Part shown: in pieces, positions 39,474 through 51,700 of the stretch
How the letters are laid out: every line of letters starts with the position of its first letter
How positions within the stretch are numbered: position 1 is the first letter of the stretch
Assembly: GCF_029633865.1 (NCBI RefSeq)
Contig: NC_079215.1
Location: 49,607,343 to 49,671,342, forward strand
DNA length: 64,000 nt
Direction of reading: 5' to 3'
Origin: Lampris incognitus
Taxonomy: Eukaryota; Chordata; Actinopteri; Lampriformes; Lampridae
The notes under the pieces: model-generated
What the model was told of the DNA's origin: nothing
The model's database searches: none
The model's input: the letters and a program-made list of their open reading frames with translations, nothing else
Translations under genes and position numbers: made by a program

Positions 39474-40940
39474 GCACCAACTGCCACCATCTCAGTTTCT
39501 GCTTGGGGCTCTCCCTTCAGTCTTCCAGTAAATAAAGATTGCTCATGTTGATTAACTAGAAACAGACATGCTGAAGCACCCCTCACATGGGGCAGCCTTT
39601 CTTCCTCCTCCAACTGAGTAGGATGTTAAAAAGAGAATTTATTTGCGGTCAGTGAAATGAGATCTTTTTAATCTGATGTCTGTGACTGGACCAAAGTCTC
39701 CAAGATTCAAAGAATGGCTGCCTACAAAGAGGGGTTGCTTATTGGCCCAGGGATACTCGAAGAGGAGCAATAGGCTCTTTTTTTCTACTCTTTAAGACCA
39801 GCCTTTTTGGCAAAGAAAGACTTGTAAGGGGGAGGGGTGGTATTTCAAATAGATCCTATTTCAAATAGATCCTATTTGAAATAGAGGCAATTGTAGCATT
39901 GTCAGTATATAAGATATCAAAAGAGCGAAGTGCCATTTCCGCGCCTATAGGTATGATTGTCGTCACTATCTTTCCACGAGGTGCCAGACCTCAGGCTCAA
40001 AGCGGTGGCACTGTTATTTTGTGTCTCTCAATTATTTGACCCAGACAGGGAAGCCAAAGTTGAAAATCCAAAACTAATCTCAGAAAACTGGGAGCTGATT
40101 GTTTAAAACATGATAAAAAAAAACAACCCTCACACTCATTGCTACTTGTAGCTTAACTACACCTAAACGCATCGCAAAGATTCAAGCAAATAGGTGAGTG
40201 TCGCCTCTCGTAACTTGGAGAGGCGACTGTTAATGTGGGTCAGTTATTTGAATTATATGAAGTGCCAAGAGAGTGAAGGAACTTTTTTTTTGGTCGTTAT
40301 TATTAGAAATGAATACTGTAGCATTTTGAAACTTGGATTCAATGTGTTTTTCTAAAAAAAAGGAGAATAGATCAAGTATGAAAATAATTAAACATCTCCC
40401 CTGTAGTTGACAATTTAGTTTTCTCGTTCACCAGACCTCAGAAAAAAGTGACCATGTTTGTGCATCCACATTCGAATATTGTGATGGAAGAAAATTTATC
40501 TGCTTAAAGAAATGCATTTGTACAGCAATTTAAGCTACAAAGATTTTTTAAGTAATTTTTTTTTTTGTATATTGATATTATGAGAAGTCTTGTAATGAAA
40601 TTAAGAGCTGTTTTTTTTTTATTTATTGGTTTTGGTCTGTTTTTTTTTTTTCACCTAAACTGACAACTTTGTATTGAATTGGACTGGTGTTGTGTTTCTG
40701 ACTAACTAGCATGCGTCTTAACTAAAATGAATGCCCGTGAATGCTAAATTTGAACATTTAAGTTTGCTTCAGTTTGAAAGGGACGTTCTTCCTGTCAGTC
40801 AGTAGTTGGAATGAATAATAGTATATTTAAGGTCTGCTTTGTAAATTTTTTCAGCAAACAGTACCCTGTACAAAATGCGTTGTAAAGTAAAAGTATATGT
40901 TTATTGTACCATGGTGTTCATGTGTTTTGTTTCCCTTTTT
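39474..40940 (+). other. keap1b: Probable keap1b 3' untranslated region
   Basis: No coding potential; AT-rich with poly-T tracts. An AATAAA lies only 58 bases past the stop (39,531-39,536). A second likely end is near 40,887-40,930, where AGTAAA is followed by T/G-rich sequence. A 13-bp perfect hairpin lies at 39,856-39,884. Confidence 0.45.
39856..39884 (+). other. Perfect 13-bp inverted repeat with 3-nt loop
   Basis: CTATTTCAAATAG, loop ATC, CTATTTGAAATAG. An additional partial copy (TATTTCAAATAG) precedes it at 39,841, so the arm sequence is present three times. Confidence 0.9.
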
Positions 40941-41449
40941 ATTTATAAAGGGTGGCATCACGCATTTTATGCTCATTTTTAAAACACACTAACAAACTTT
41001 TCCTCCATGCAACTTTAGATTTTTTTCAACAACGAATCAAAGTCTTATTGTGTGATTTTTGCAAATATAGTTGGACTTACTGGTCGTGAGCACCAATGAC
41101 CACTAGATGGCGCCAAAGACGACTTTCAAATTAACAAAGGACTAATCGTCATCAATAACGCAAATTTCATTGTAAGACACTGATTTACACAACTTTGGCG
41201 TTTCTGTCCATTCAAAACGTGCCCTTCTAAAAGCCCGGCCCATACGCCTTCGACCTCGGCATAATTCACATTGATACAATGGACCGGCCTCATCTCGTTC
41301 CCTCGATGAATCTGGCAGGTGTGTGTGATTGAGCCTGTTGTGAGCCGACCCGTTAAAAAAAAAAACCCCAGCATAGCTACGGAGGTCGCTTTTATTCATT
41401 TATTTGTTTTGTTTTTTTCGTTTTTTTTTTTTTTTTAATTTAAGAGTTG

Positions 41450-41824
41450 GTGGTCAACATCTTCTGGCCGGGGCCGAGAGGCGCCAAGAACGTTCAAGAG
41501 AGCAACGTAAAAACAGCCGCTCTCGCTTTAAATGGCTCCGGGCCTCACCTGCGTGTTAACTCCGGGACTCGCCGGTGCTGGTTGGACGACGATGAGCCGG
41601 TGGGCAGACGGAGAACACGAGATAAAAAAAAAAAAGAAAACCGTGTCAAACTCCACTGACTCCCGGTTCAACGTGTCCGATCAGTGGCCACTACTAGTCA
41701 GTGGAGAGCGTCCCCACCTCCCCTCGGTACTGCAGGGCGAAGCTGTGCAGAGGGAGCGGAGACACCTACAGAGGAGCGTCCCGGAGCAGCTCCCCGCAGG
41801 ACACCTGTGGAAAGTCGGGCGGAG
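41450..41824 (+). promoter_or_regulatory. lrrc8e: CpG-rich promoter area and non-coding first exon of lrrc8e
   Basis: CpG-rich sequence (GGCCGGGGCCGAGAGGCGCC) ends in a good donor, GGAG followed by GTAAGA at 41,825. The next acceptor (CCGGGACAG at 42,598-42,606) sits 9 bases before the lrrc8e ATG. The exon start is not visible. Confidence 0.5.
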
Positions 41825-42615
41825 GTAAGATAAACACAACTTCTGAAAAAGACGCCTGTGTGTATTTGTGTGTAGGTTGTGTGTGTGTGTGTGAGAGATT
41901 TTGTTTTTTTTTGTTACTCCAGCTTTTACGTGGTCACTGAATAAAGCTAGTACCATCCTGCCAGGAGGAAAGTCGCAGATGGTTCGCTCCTGTAAGGGCT
42001 CTGGTGTCGCTGTTATAACGTAGATTTGAAGTATCTGGTTTTTGTCTCCCTCAGGCACTTTCGGATATTTAAATGAGACACATAAATGCTCACAAAGTAG
42101 CTATTCGTGGATAAATGTCTCTGACTGAGCAGTCGTAGTCGGTGTCTTTTTTAGAGCAACGTGTTTTCTTTTTCCTTTGTTATCACAGCTGTCATTGTCA
42201 AAGAAAAAGAAATGACCGAGAATATGCTATTGTGGTGGTCTTTCCTTTTTATTAGATTATATTATATTAGTAATACTGGTTAAATATTGCCAAAGCTACT
42301 CTCAGGAACAGCCTTCTCTGTTTTTTTTGTTTTTTTGTTCTCAGACACTGTTGTCAAACTAGTTTATCCACTTCCCGGGCCTGTATAGTGCAAGGCAGAC
42401 CATTCATTCTACTGAGGAAGTCCCACAAACAATGCCAGCCTTCAGTTGGTTACAGTGAAATCAGATCTTTATTAGCAAAGTATTGCAACTATTTCCCCAG
42501 AAAACTAATTGACCTTTTTGACAAGGTGTAAACACAGCACTCACAGTTTGGAAAGCCTTGCTCCTCCTCAAAGTCCCTCTCTCCTTTTTCTCTGTGTCCG
42601 GGACAGTCAGCCAGG

Positions 42616-42756
42616 ATGATCCCAGTGGGCGAATTCCGGAACTTTGCCTCGGAACCAAATCCGAAGTTTCGGGTTCTAAAGCCATGGTGGGATGTTTTCT
42701 CAGAGTACCTGTGCATCGCTATGCTCATGATCGGGGTCTTTGGGTGCACTCTACAG
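42616..42756 (+). CDS. lrrc8e: lrrc8e coding exon 1
   Basis: 47 codons: short N-terminus and TM1, ending FGCTLQ before GTGAGG. Continuing past the donor the frame soon loses family similarity, which confirms the junction. Confidence 0.94.
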
Positions 42757-45700
42757 GTGAGGGGGAGGAGGGGGGCTCCACAAACCAGCCACTTTACTAT
42801 CTATGATCGTGACCTTTTAATTCTTCAGATTGTAGGTTATATGGGAAGAAATGTCCAGTTACATTTATCATTCCTGACCTCCTTGAGTGGGGTGCTGCAT
42901 TTTGCATCTCTGTGCTTGCATAAAAACTATTGTGGCTTGCCAGGAGAACAACAATAATTGGATCATGAAGGCCTTTGAGATACGGTCATGCAAATACAGT
43001 GCTGCATACCCAACTGTTTTTATAAGATAAGATTATAATGTCTGACCTTGAGGTTAAGCAAAAACAGAGGCAGTGTAACCGAGGTTTCATTATCTGTCAT
43101 CTTTCTGTGAATTCTGTTGGCTAACATTCTACTTAACAAGTGTCTCACCACTCAGTTTGCAGGAATGTGTCTTAAACTAGGGAACTGAATATATCTGTGA
43201 ACATGTGACGTTGATACATTGGAACTTTCATAACACCCCCCCCACTATTATTTTGTTAGAGAATGAGTAAAGCATATATACAGCATGCATATATGCTAAA
43301 GTTGCATATATTAATGTACTCTTCTTCATTCAACCAATAAGCAACATGTTCTTTTCAAACGACTCGGCCATTATCATGACAAATGTTTTACTGATGTGTT
43401 TCAAACCTTGCACACATGCTTTCATTTCATATGAATGTTAAGTAATATATTATTCATATATTTCTCATAACGTTTTTACTTGGTATACTTCGGATTTTAC
43501 AGTACTAGCGGTGTTGTGTTTAATGTCCCTTTTCCCCCCATTTCAATTTTAGACATCTTTCCCAGGCTATATACTATTATCAACTGCTGCAATGAGTCAG
43601 TTTCACCATAAGATCACTAAACTTTCATCTAATTTTATCTATACATACTACAAAGAAAATGAACAGTTTATATTCCATTGGTAAAACTCCGATAGTTGAA
43701 CGAGAGCTGCTGAGTGGTTCGAAAGCAGGAGAAAAACCAAGGCACATTTGTGATTAAACCATTTAACCTAATTAACTACTAACTAAACCTACCCACAGGC
43801 CAGTATGTGCCAACTGATGATATGCTTTGTTAATATAAAATAAAAGGAGACCATTCCCTAATTCCCTTGGCAAACCATGCTAAAATGTATAATCCATTAA
43901 CTGCAATAGGGAAGACTCTTAAGTCCAAGTTCAACTTTATTGCCATGTGTATTAGAATACAAGGAAATTCTTGTGCTCTGGCTCTCTCTACCTTAAAACA
44001 AAGGACACAAGGACACACCATCCCCAAAAAACAACAACAACACTACAGACCTACAAAGACTATGTACACATGAATTCATACATTATATGCACAAAATACA
44101 GTACACAACAACACAACAACGTAATATGGGTGTGTTAGCTGTTCAGCAACCTGACTGCCTGTGGAAACAAACTATTACTGAGACGGGTGGTGTGTGATTT
44201 GATGCTCCGGTAATGTTTTTTAGATGGAAGGAGCGAGAACAGAACCTGAGCAGTTGGCTGGTGTCCTTAATGATGTTTTGGGCTTTCCTTTTGCAGCAAG
44301 TGGTGTAAATATTATGAAGTTGTGGTAGTTCCATGCCAACGATTTTTGCTGCTGTCTTCACAGTCCTTTGCAGCGGTCTGCAGTCCTGAGCAGTCAGGTT
44401 GCCAAACCACACTATGCTGCAGCCTGTCAAGACAATGATACTGCGATAAAAGTTCACAAGAATTTTGGTACTTACACCAAAATTCTTGAGACACCGCAGA
44501 AAATACAGTCTCTGCTGTGCCTTGCTTTGGTTGCAATTAATGTTGAGAGACCATGCAAGGCTGTCTGTGATGTGTAAACCAAGAAATCCAAAACTGTCCA
44601 TAATTTCGACAGATTACCCATTGATGGAAATAGGAATGCAATTCCCCAACAATGATTTCGTTGGTCTTATTGATATTAAGAGAGGTTGTTATCATGGCAC
44701 CATATGATTAAATATTCCACTTCCCTCCTATAGGCCCTATCATCGCTGTCACTTATTAGTCCAACCACTGTGGCGTCATCTGCAAATTTAATGATGCTGA
44801 TATTGTCATATTTGGCAACACAGTCGTGTATAAACAGACTGTACAATAGGGGACTGAGACAGCAGCCATGAGGTGCACCGGTCCTAAGAACTAACGTGGT
44901 TGAGTATGTTTTACCTATTCTCACAGTCTGGAGCCTGCCTGTCAGGAAATCAAATAGCCAATTACAGATGGAGTTGCCCAGACCAAGACCTAATCATAAT
45001 AATGCATTTTATTTATATAGCGCTTTTCATGCTACTCAAAGACGCTTTATATAAATTAGAATAAACTAAAAGCAACACACCAAAAACATAAATCACAGAT
45101 GAAAGAAAGTCTGAAGAGGTGAGTCCTGATTAATGACTTGAATGTGGGCAGATCGGAGCAGTGTCTGATGTGCTTGGGGAAGGAGTTGCAAGAGGAGGGG
45201 CAGCGGGTCGAGTGCTCGGTCCTTAGTCTGCCCTGCCTCAGATTAGGGGTGGATAAGAGGGCGGGGGTGCAGGAGAAGGCAATGGAGAAGAGGTGTGTCT
45301 TGAGACGGGGTTGGAAGAGTGGGAGGGATTCTGAGTCTCTAATGATTTGGGGGAGTGAGTTCCAGAGCCTGGGAGCTGCCCTGGAGAAGGCTCGGTCACC
45401 AAAGCTGCAGAGGTTGGACCTGGGGGTGGAGAGAAGGGAGACTGAGGTGGATCTGAGGAACTGAGAGGGTTGGTGGGAGGAGAGGAGGTCGGTGAGGTAT
45501 GGGGGGAGCCAGTTAGTGAAGGGCTTTATAAGTGAGAACCAGGATTTTGTAACTGATCCGGTGGGAAATGGGTAGCCAGTGGAGGTCTTTTAGGACTGGG
45601 GTGATGTGGTGCCAGGACCTCTGAGTTTCAACACCAGTTTGGATGGTACAATTGTATTCAAAGCAGAGTTGTAATCAAATAAACAACATTATGACATAAG

Positions 45701-48700
45701 TATTTTTCTTTTCAAGGTGTACTAAGGCAGTATGCAGAGCAAGCGAGATAGCGTCATCTACAGATCTATTGGAACAGTAGGCAAACTGTAATGGGTCAAA
45801 GGTAACAGTAATGTTGCATTTTATATATATTCCAGGCACTTCATAATAACAGAGGTCAAAGCAACAGGTCAGTAATTATTAAAGCAAGAGACAGGTATTT
45901 TCTTAGGTACTGGCATGATGGTGTTTTCTTAAAACACAGTGTAACCACACAGTGACAGGGACCGGTTAAACATTTCAATAAAAACCTGAGATAGCTGAGT
46001 GTAACATACCTTTAGGACACAGGAAGGGTTACCGTCTGCGCAGGCAGCTTTACGAGCCTCAACCCTTGGAAAAGTTTTACTAACATCAACCTCTATCACC
46101 TGCAGATCGACTTCATCAGGTGGGCACTGGGCTGCTGTCACTGGGTCCAAGTTGTGAGCTTCACAGCGGGCATTGAGGTTGTTAAGCTCATCCAGGAGAT
46201 AGGCAGAAGTGTTGATAGCCACGCTGGGTTTAGATTTATAGTCCGTAAACGCCTGCAGCCCTCTCCACATGTGCCGCAAGTCACAGCCACTTTAGTCCCA
46301 GTTTGTTTCTATATTGTCTTTTACCGGCTTTGATGGCTCTCCTTAATTCATACCTGGATTTGTTTGCAACATTCCTTTTCCCCCGATTTAAAAGCAGTGG
46401 TACGCTCCCTCAACCTTAGGCGAATGTTGCTGATAATCCAGGGCTTCTGGTTGGGATAAGAGTGAATAGGCCGTACTGGGATACAGTAAATACAGAAAAT
46501 CCTCACTGTCAGGTGAAAAGAAGCAGCTGGTGAATCCACATGTATCAGAGGAGGCATGCGGTAGTCTGCAGCCCTCCCCGGATCAGCAGAGGGGGTGGAG
46601 CAGCGACCAGGACAGCTCGGAAAATAGGGTAATTTGCTGAGTACAATTGGGGAGTAAAAGGGGCGAAAATCCAAAAAAGGAAATGGCCTCTGGGTGCAAG
46701 TTCTTCTGCCTGCTAATGGCTCCATAGAGTTCCTCCAGCGCCGCTGTGGCTTTAGCTTGCGACAGTATGTAGACAGCAGTTAACATGCAGGGGAATTCCC
46801 TTGGGAGGTATAATGGTCTGCACCTTATTGTTAGTTGTTCCAGCACAGGTGAACAGGACTGAGAGACTATTTCCACCATGAGAGCACAATGAATTGTTAA
46901 TAAAGAAGCAAATACAACCTCCCTTTACCTTGCCAGTAATCGTCATGGAATGGTTCATGCGGTGCACAGAACAACCCTCCAGTTGTACAGCCCTTTCAGG
47001 TGTGTTAGGGCCCAGCCAAGTCTCCGTAAAGCAGAACACAACAGTTCTTCATGTCCCTTTGAGAGCTTATTCAGCAATGAAGTTCGCCCAGCATGTCCAC
47101 TATGCTGGGAATCGGGGGCTGGGTAGGACGCCGTTGTAGCCTCACCAAGGCGCCACCTCATTTACCTCAACTACGGCAGTGCTGTCTGCAGCCATTACTC
47201 CATGGTAATACCTATTTGGTTTAGGTAATCTCTCTCGGGTAGTCCTGTGGCTTCCAGCTGTTGGGAATGTCTAATCTTATGTCCAGTAAAATCTGGTGAT
47301 CGTAGGTAATTGTGTAAGACGTGTTTTATGCAACAAAGGTGACATATAACATGAAAACAAACTAGAAACAAAAAAAGAAGGTGAGAGCAGCTCGTATCGA
47401 GTCGCAATAGTACGGCGCCATCAACAATATCTTTTTTGGACTTTGTTTTTTTTCTAATTGAAAAGCAGTATCATAATAATAATGATAACAATTGTTATCA
47501 TGTAATTATTAGTATAATATGATTATTATATATATGTAGTAGTAATAATAATAATAATGATATTATGACATGAAAGTAACAAGGCACTAAAGTATTATAA
47601 AGTTCACTGCTATTAAAGAACACACTGACATAAACTTACATCTCAGTGTTGCTTTTATTGGCAGCTGTTGTCGACCATAGCCACACCTCACAGATCGACA
47701 TTATTATTTGTCCCACACACAGGTTGTCTATTCCTGCACATAATCCCGTACCACTAACATTTGACCTGGCAACAGTGCACCCCCCCCCCCCGGAACTGCA
47801 AAACATCACCCCCAACTGTGCACAACTAATACTGATACACCATGGTGAACTTGCGCACGCTACACTACGCCCCTTTATTAAAGTCCTCGAGCCAGAGGAC
47901 AAAGTTTCTGTACCTCAGCGGAGTTCTACATTGCCTCCTTAGTTGACTCTTAGGCGTTGTGTCCCTTGGTCGGTCCTCCCCTGGCTCTGGTTGGAGTTGC
48001 CCCGCCCCCCAAGGAGGTGAGCTGAGCACTGGGGAAGCAGACTGGGTCCCACTTATTGTGTCGTCAGGGCTGGCTGCTGCAACCCCCCCCCCTCTACAGA
48101 CATCACGGCAGGAAACATGGGTGTGCCCCCCCCCAGTCACCTGAGGTGTTCAGAGCCCCTGTATGATGCCAGCTGGTCATGGTACAGCACCACTTTGCGG
48201 CCCCGCAGAGGCAGCTGTACCCGATAGACAGCCTCTCCTAGCTGCTCCAAGACTTAGCAGGGCCCCACCCAGTGGCTGTCCAGTTTAAGACACCTGCCCT
48301 TCTTCCGGGTCAGGGTGTAGACCCAAACTAGCTCCCTAGCTGCAATGTGTTGCCCCCTGGCACAGAGGTCATAATTCCTTTTCTGCTGCACCCCTGCACT
48401 CTGCATTTACTTCCAGGCATATGCATGTGCAGTGTCCAAGCCATCCTGAAGCTGCCTGGTGTAGTTCGGGCCTGCAGGGGCAGATGGTACATCTGGGGTT
48501 CATCCGAAGGCCAGCACCACAGGGTTCCTTATTTCCCTACTCAACATGAAGAGAGCCGGTGTGCATGAAGTTGAGTCCTGGACTGTAGAGCAGCATACCA
48601 TGAGGACAAGGGGTAAGTGCATATCCCAGTCAAGCTGATGGGTGGATGTTAGAATGGATAACTGTTCAGCTAGGGTGTGGTTGAACCACTCCACTAACCC

Positions 48701-51700
48701 ATCACTCTGGGGGTGGAGGGGTCTTGTGCGAGTCTTAGTGATTCCCAGCCGCTCATGCATGGTGGAGAAAACCCTGGACTCAAAATTTCTCCGCTGGTCA
48801 CTATGGATGGACTCCGGGACCTCAAGCCTGCTAAACAACCCCTCAATCAAGGTATTAATGACCCCCTGGTCTGTCAGTGCATAGGCTTCTGGCCATTTAG
48901 TGAAGTAGTCCACAACAGTGAGTATGAAGCGGTTCCTTTGAGTTGTGCGTGGGAATGGCCTCACAATGTCAGTACCTACCTGCTACATGGGCTCCCCTAC
49001 CAGAAATTGCTGTAGTTCAGCCCTTGACTGGCCCTGTGGCCCTTTGCAAGCTGTGCAGAGGTTGCGGCGCCTGCAAAAGTCCTCAACGTCCCCCCTCAGT
49101 CATCCCAAGTAGAAGGCTTGACGCAGTTGGTGGAGCGTCTTCATCACCCTAAAGTGACCCGAGCCTGCAGAGCCATGCATGGTTTTGAGAACCGCCTCCT
49201 GCATCCCCCTGGGCATACCACTTGCCACCTCTTCTCCCCAGTTGCTGGCTCCACCCAGGCTCACTGGAGGATCACATCTAGCAGCCGCAGAGTCTTGAAC
49301 TTGTCCCGCAGCCCTTTGGTCCATGGAGAGAGAGCTGCCACCTCCTCCCATGGCAGTCGCTGCTGTGCACCCACCCACAGCATCACAGGCTGCAGGTCCT
49401 GGTCCTGTCGTTGCTCTGTGGACCAGTCCGTAACAACCACCACCTGCAGCTTTCTATCACCAGCACTGCCATCCTGCACACTTCTCTGTCCCACTCGTCC
49501 ACCCCCAGGACCAGCTCATGTTCCCTGGCTTACTGCAGTCACAATACCGGCAGCCCTCTGAGCTGCATGGCTGACAAAACGGCATGTCTGTGTTGCCATA
49601 CCATTCTCCTGTATGTTGGGTTACGATGAACTCGTAGCACTGCAACTCCCCCAACCAATGAGCCAACTGCCCCTCTGGCTCCTTGAATGTCATCAGCCAC
49701 TACAAAGAGGCTTGATCATTGTGTATGGTGAAAGGCCGGCCACATAGGTACTACTTAGTGTCAGATGGCAAAGACTACTGCCAGCAGCTCCCTGTGAATG
49801 ACACAATACCATCGTTCAGCTTTGCTCAAAGCTTTGCTGTAATAGGCCACAACTTTCTCTGTGTCTGGCCACACCTATGACAGGACCGCGCTTACCCCCT
49901 CCCCACTCACATCCATATCTAGGACAAAGGGTAAATGGGGGTCAGGGGGCTCCAGGATGGGTGCGCTTGTCAGGGCCTGCTGCAGTGTGCGAAAAGCCAT
50001 TTCTCAGTCCTGACCATAGGAATTGCTGGTCTTTCTGCAGTAACTTGTACAAGAGGGATGCGATGCACAAAACCCCCCGCATAAACTTCCTGTAGTAGGA
50101 GGCCAACTCAAGAAAACTCCATCTCAGAGCAGTAAAGATAGCCTATGCTAACGAGGCAACTGTCCAGTCAACAGCTAGTGTCGGTCCTCCTTTCACAGAA
50201 TGTCCATATAGTTCAATATTAAGTTTACTTCTGTCACTGTTGAAGCATTCACCGGTATTAAGGAACACACTGACGTAAACTTAGAATTCAGCGTTGCTTT
50301 TATTTGCAGCTGTTGTCGGCCACAGCCATGCCTTAAAGATCGCCATTATTATTTTTCCCACACACACAGGTCATCTCTTCTTGCACATAGTTCCGTCCCA
50401 CTAACAATTGACCCGGTAACAGTGCACCACCCCCCAGAACTGCAAAACATCACCCCCAGCTGTGCACAACTAATTCTCATACTCAATGGTGAACTTATAC
50501 ACGCTACAGTATTTATTGGTGAAAAGCTCTTTTCTTTTACTTGAGTATCTACATATATAACTCTTGACTTGTGTCAAAATTTAGCTACAGTAGCAGGAAT
50601 TATCTTCTTGTGTTAGTATGCAAATCAAAACACATTATCATTTATTCATTTTACTATGCACTTATTCTTTCCCTCTTTGTTTTAATTTACAAGTATACCT
50701 ACCTTTCTTCATTCATTCATCACTTTATTCATTCCATAGCTAACACAGGACAAGATTTCCTGTCTCCCAAGCCACTTCACCAGCCCAACCCCAGAAGCCA
50801 TTGACTGCAGCCACATCCGGGACTACGGGGAGAACGAGACATGGGAGCACTCCCTTATAAAGCCTGTGAGCCCCATCATACGGGAGGTGTTTGGTCGTAA
50901 GAACAACCTTGACATCCATCAGTATGTGTTTGTCAACCACTACTGCTATGAGAGGGCTGTTCATTGGTATGGAAAGTACTTTCCGTATCTGGTTGTCATA
51001 CATACTATGATCTTCATGGTAGCCAGCAGCTTTTGGTTCAAATTCCCTGGAACCTCTTCTAAAATAGAGCTCTTTGTCACCATCCTTGGGAAGTGTTTTG
51101 ATTCACCCTGGACCACTCGGGCCCTGAGTGAGGTTTCTGAGGAAAGAGGTGAGGAGAAATTAGTTATTATGAGGAAGAGCACCATGACAAAATCTACCCC
51201 GGATGCACCAGAAGTGGAGGAGGAGACTATGGGACTTCTGCGATCCTCCTCTGTCAAGTCTAATCCAGATAAGAAGAATCCAGAGCCTCAACCAGCTGCC
51301 TCAGTCCTGGATAAAAAGGAAGGAGAGCAGGCCAAAGCTCTGTTTGAGAAGGTGAAGAAGTTCAGAACTCATGTGGAGGAGGCAGACATCTTGTATGTTA
51401 TGTATGTGTTACAGACCTCCCTCAAAGTCTTCAAGTTCCTGTTAATCACTATATACAGTGCTGCACTGGTTCCCAACATTCAGATTGTTGTACGTTGTCT
51501 TGTTCCTCCTGAACTGACTGGTTTTGATATCTATTGCTGTAATCACAACAAGGCCCATCTTTTCTCCAAATTAGCCTACTGCTACATCTGTTTTGTGGGA
51601 GTGTATGGACTTTTATGCATCTACACCCTTTATTGGTTGTTCCATCGACCTCTTAAGGAGTACTCCTTTGAACATGTAAGACTGGAGACAGGTATCAACG

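Larger units (their letters stand above)
43922..47420 (-). mobile_element. L2-type LINE, broken, with two nested insertions
   Basis: Read on the minus strand. The 5' part (about 47,420-46,690) holds the endonuclease with [19 protein letters not shown] and [10 protein letters not shown]. The reverse transcriptase follows in pieces: [36 protein letters not shown] and FADDATVVG. The C-terminal part (44,601-44,143) has [14 protein letters not shown] and [15 protein letters not shown]. The 3' end reads CAAGAATTTCCTTGTATTC and CAATAAAGTTGAACTT, as in fish L2 tails. Several frame changes are present, and sequence between the endonuclease and reverse transcriptase parts is missing. It sits antisense in the lrrc8e intron. 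Confidence 0.9.
47597..50508 (-). mobile_element. Gypsy-family LTR retrotransposon fossil (both LTRs)
   Basis: Two ~267-bp LTRs in direct orientation (about 47,597-47,864 and 50,243-50,508) share ACACTGAC, CAGCTGTTGTCG and GCAAAACATCACCCCCA blocks. A GTATT target duplication flanks the element (47,592-47,596 and 50,509-50,513). On the minus strand the interior shows a reverse transcriptase/RNase H remnant (about 50,190-49,460), a zinc-binding HHCC segment and an integrase core (about 48,964-48,500; [18 protein letters not shown]). It is clearly broken in several places and is shorter than an intact Gypsy element. LTR divergence of roughly 15-20% by eye suggests an old insertion. It lies antisense in the lrrc8e intron. 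Confidence 0.9.

Noticed and set aside
48347-49561. Plus-strand open frames between 48.3 and 49.6 kb as host genes
   Set aside because: They are shadows of the minus-strand Gypsy fossil.
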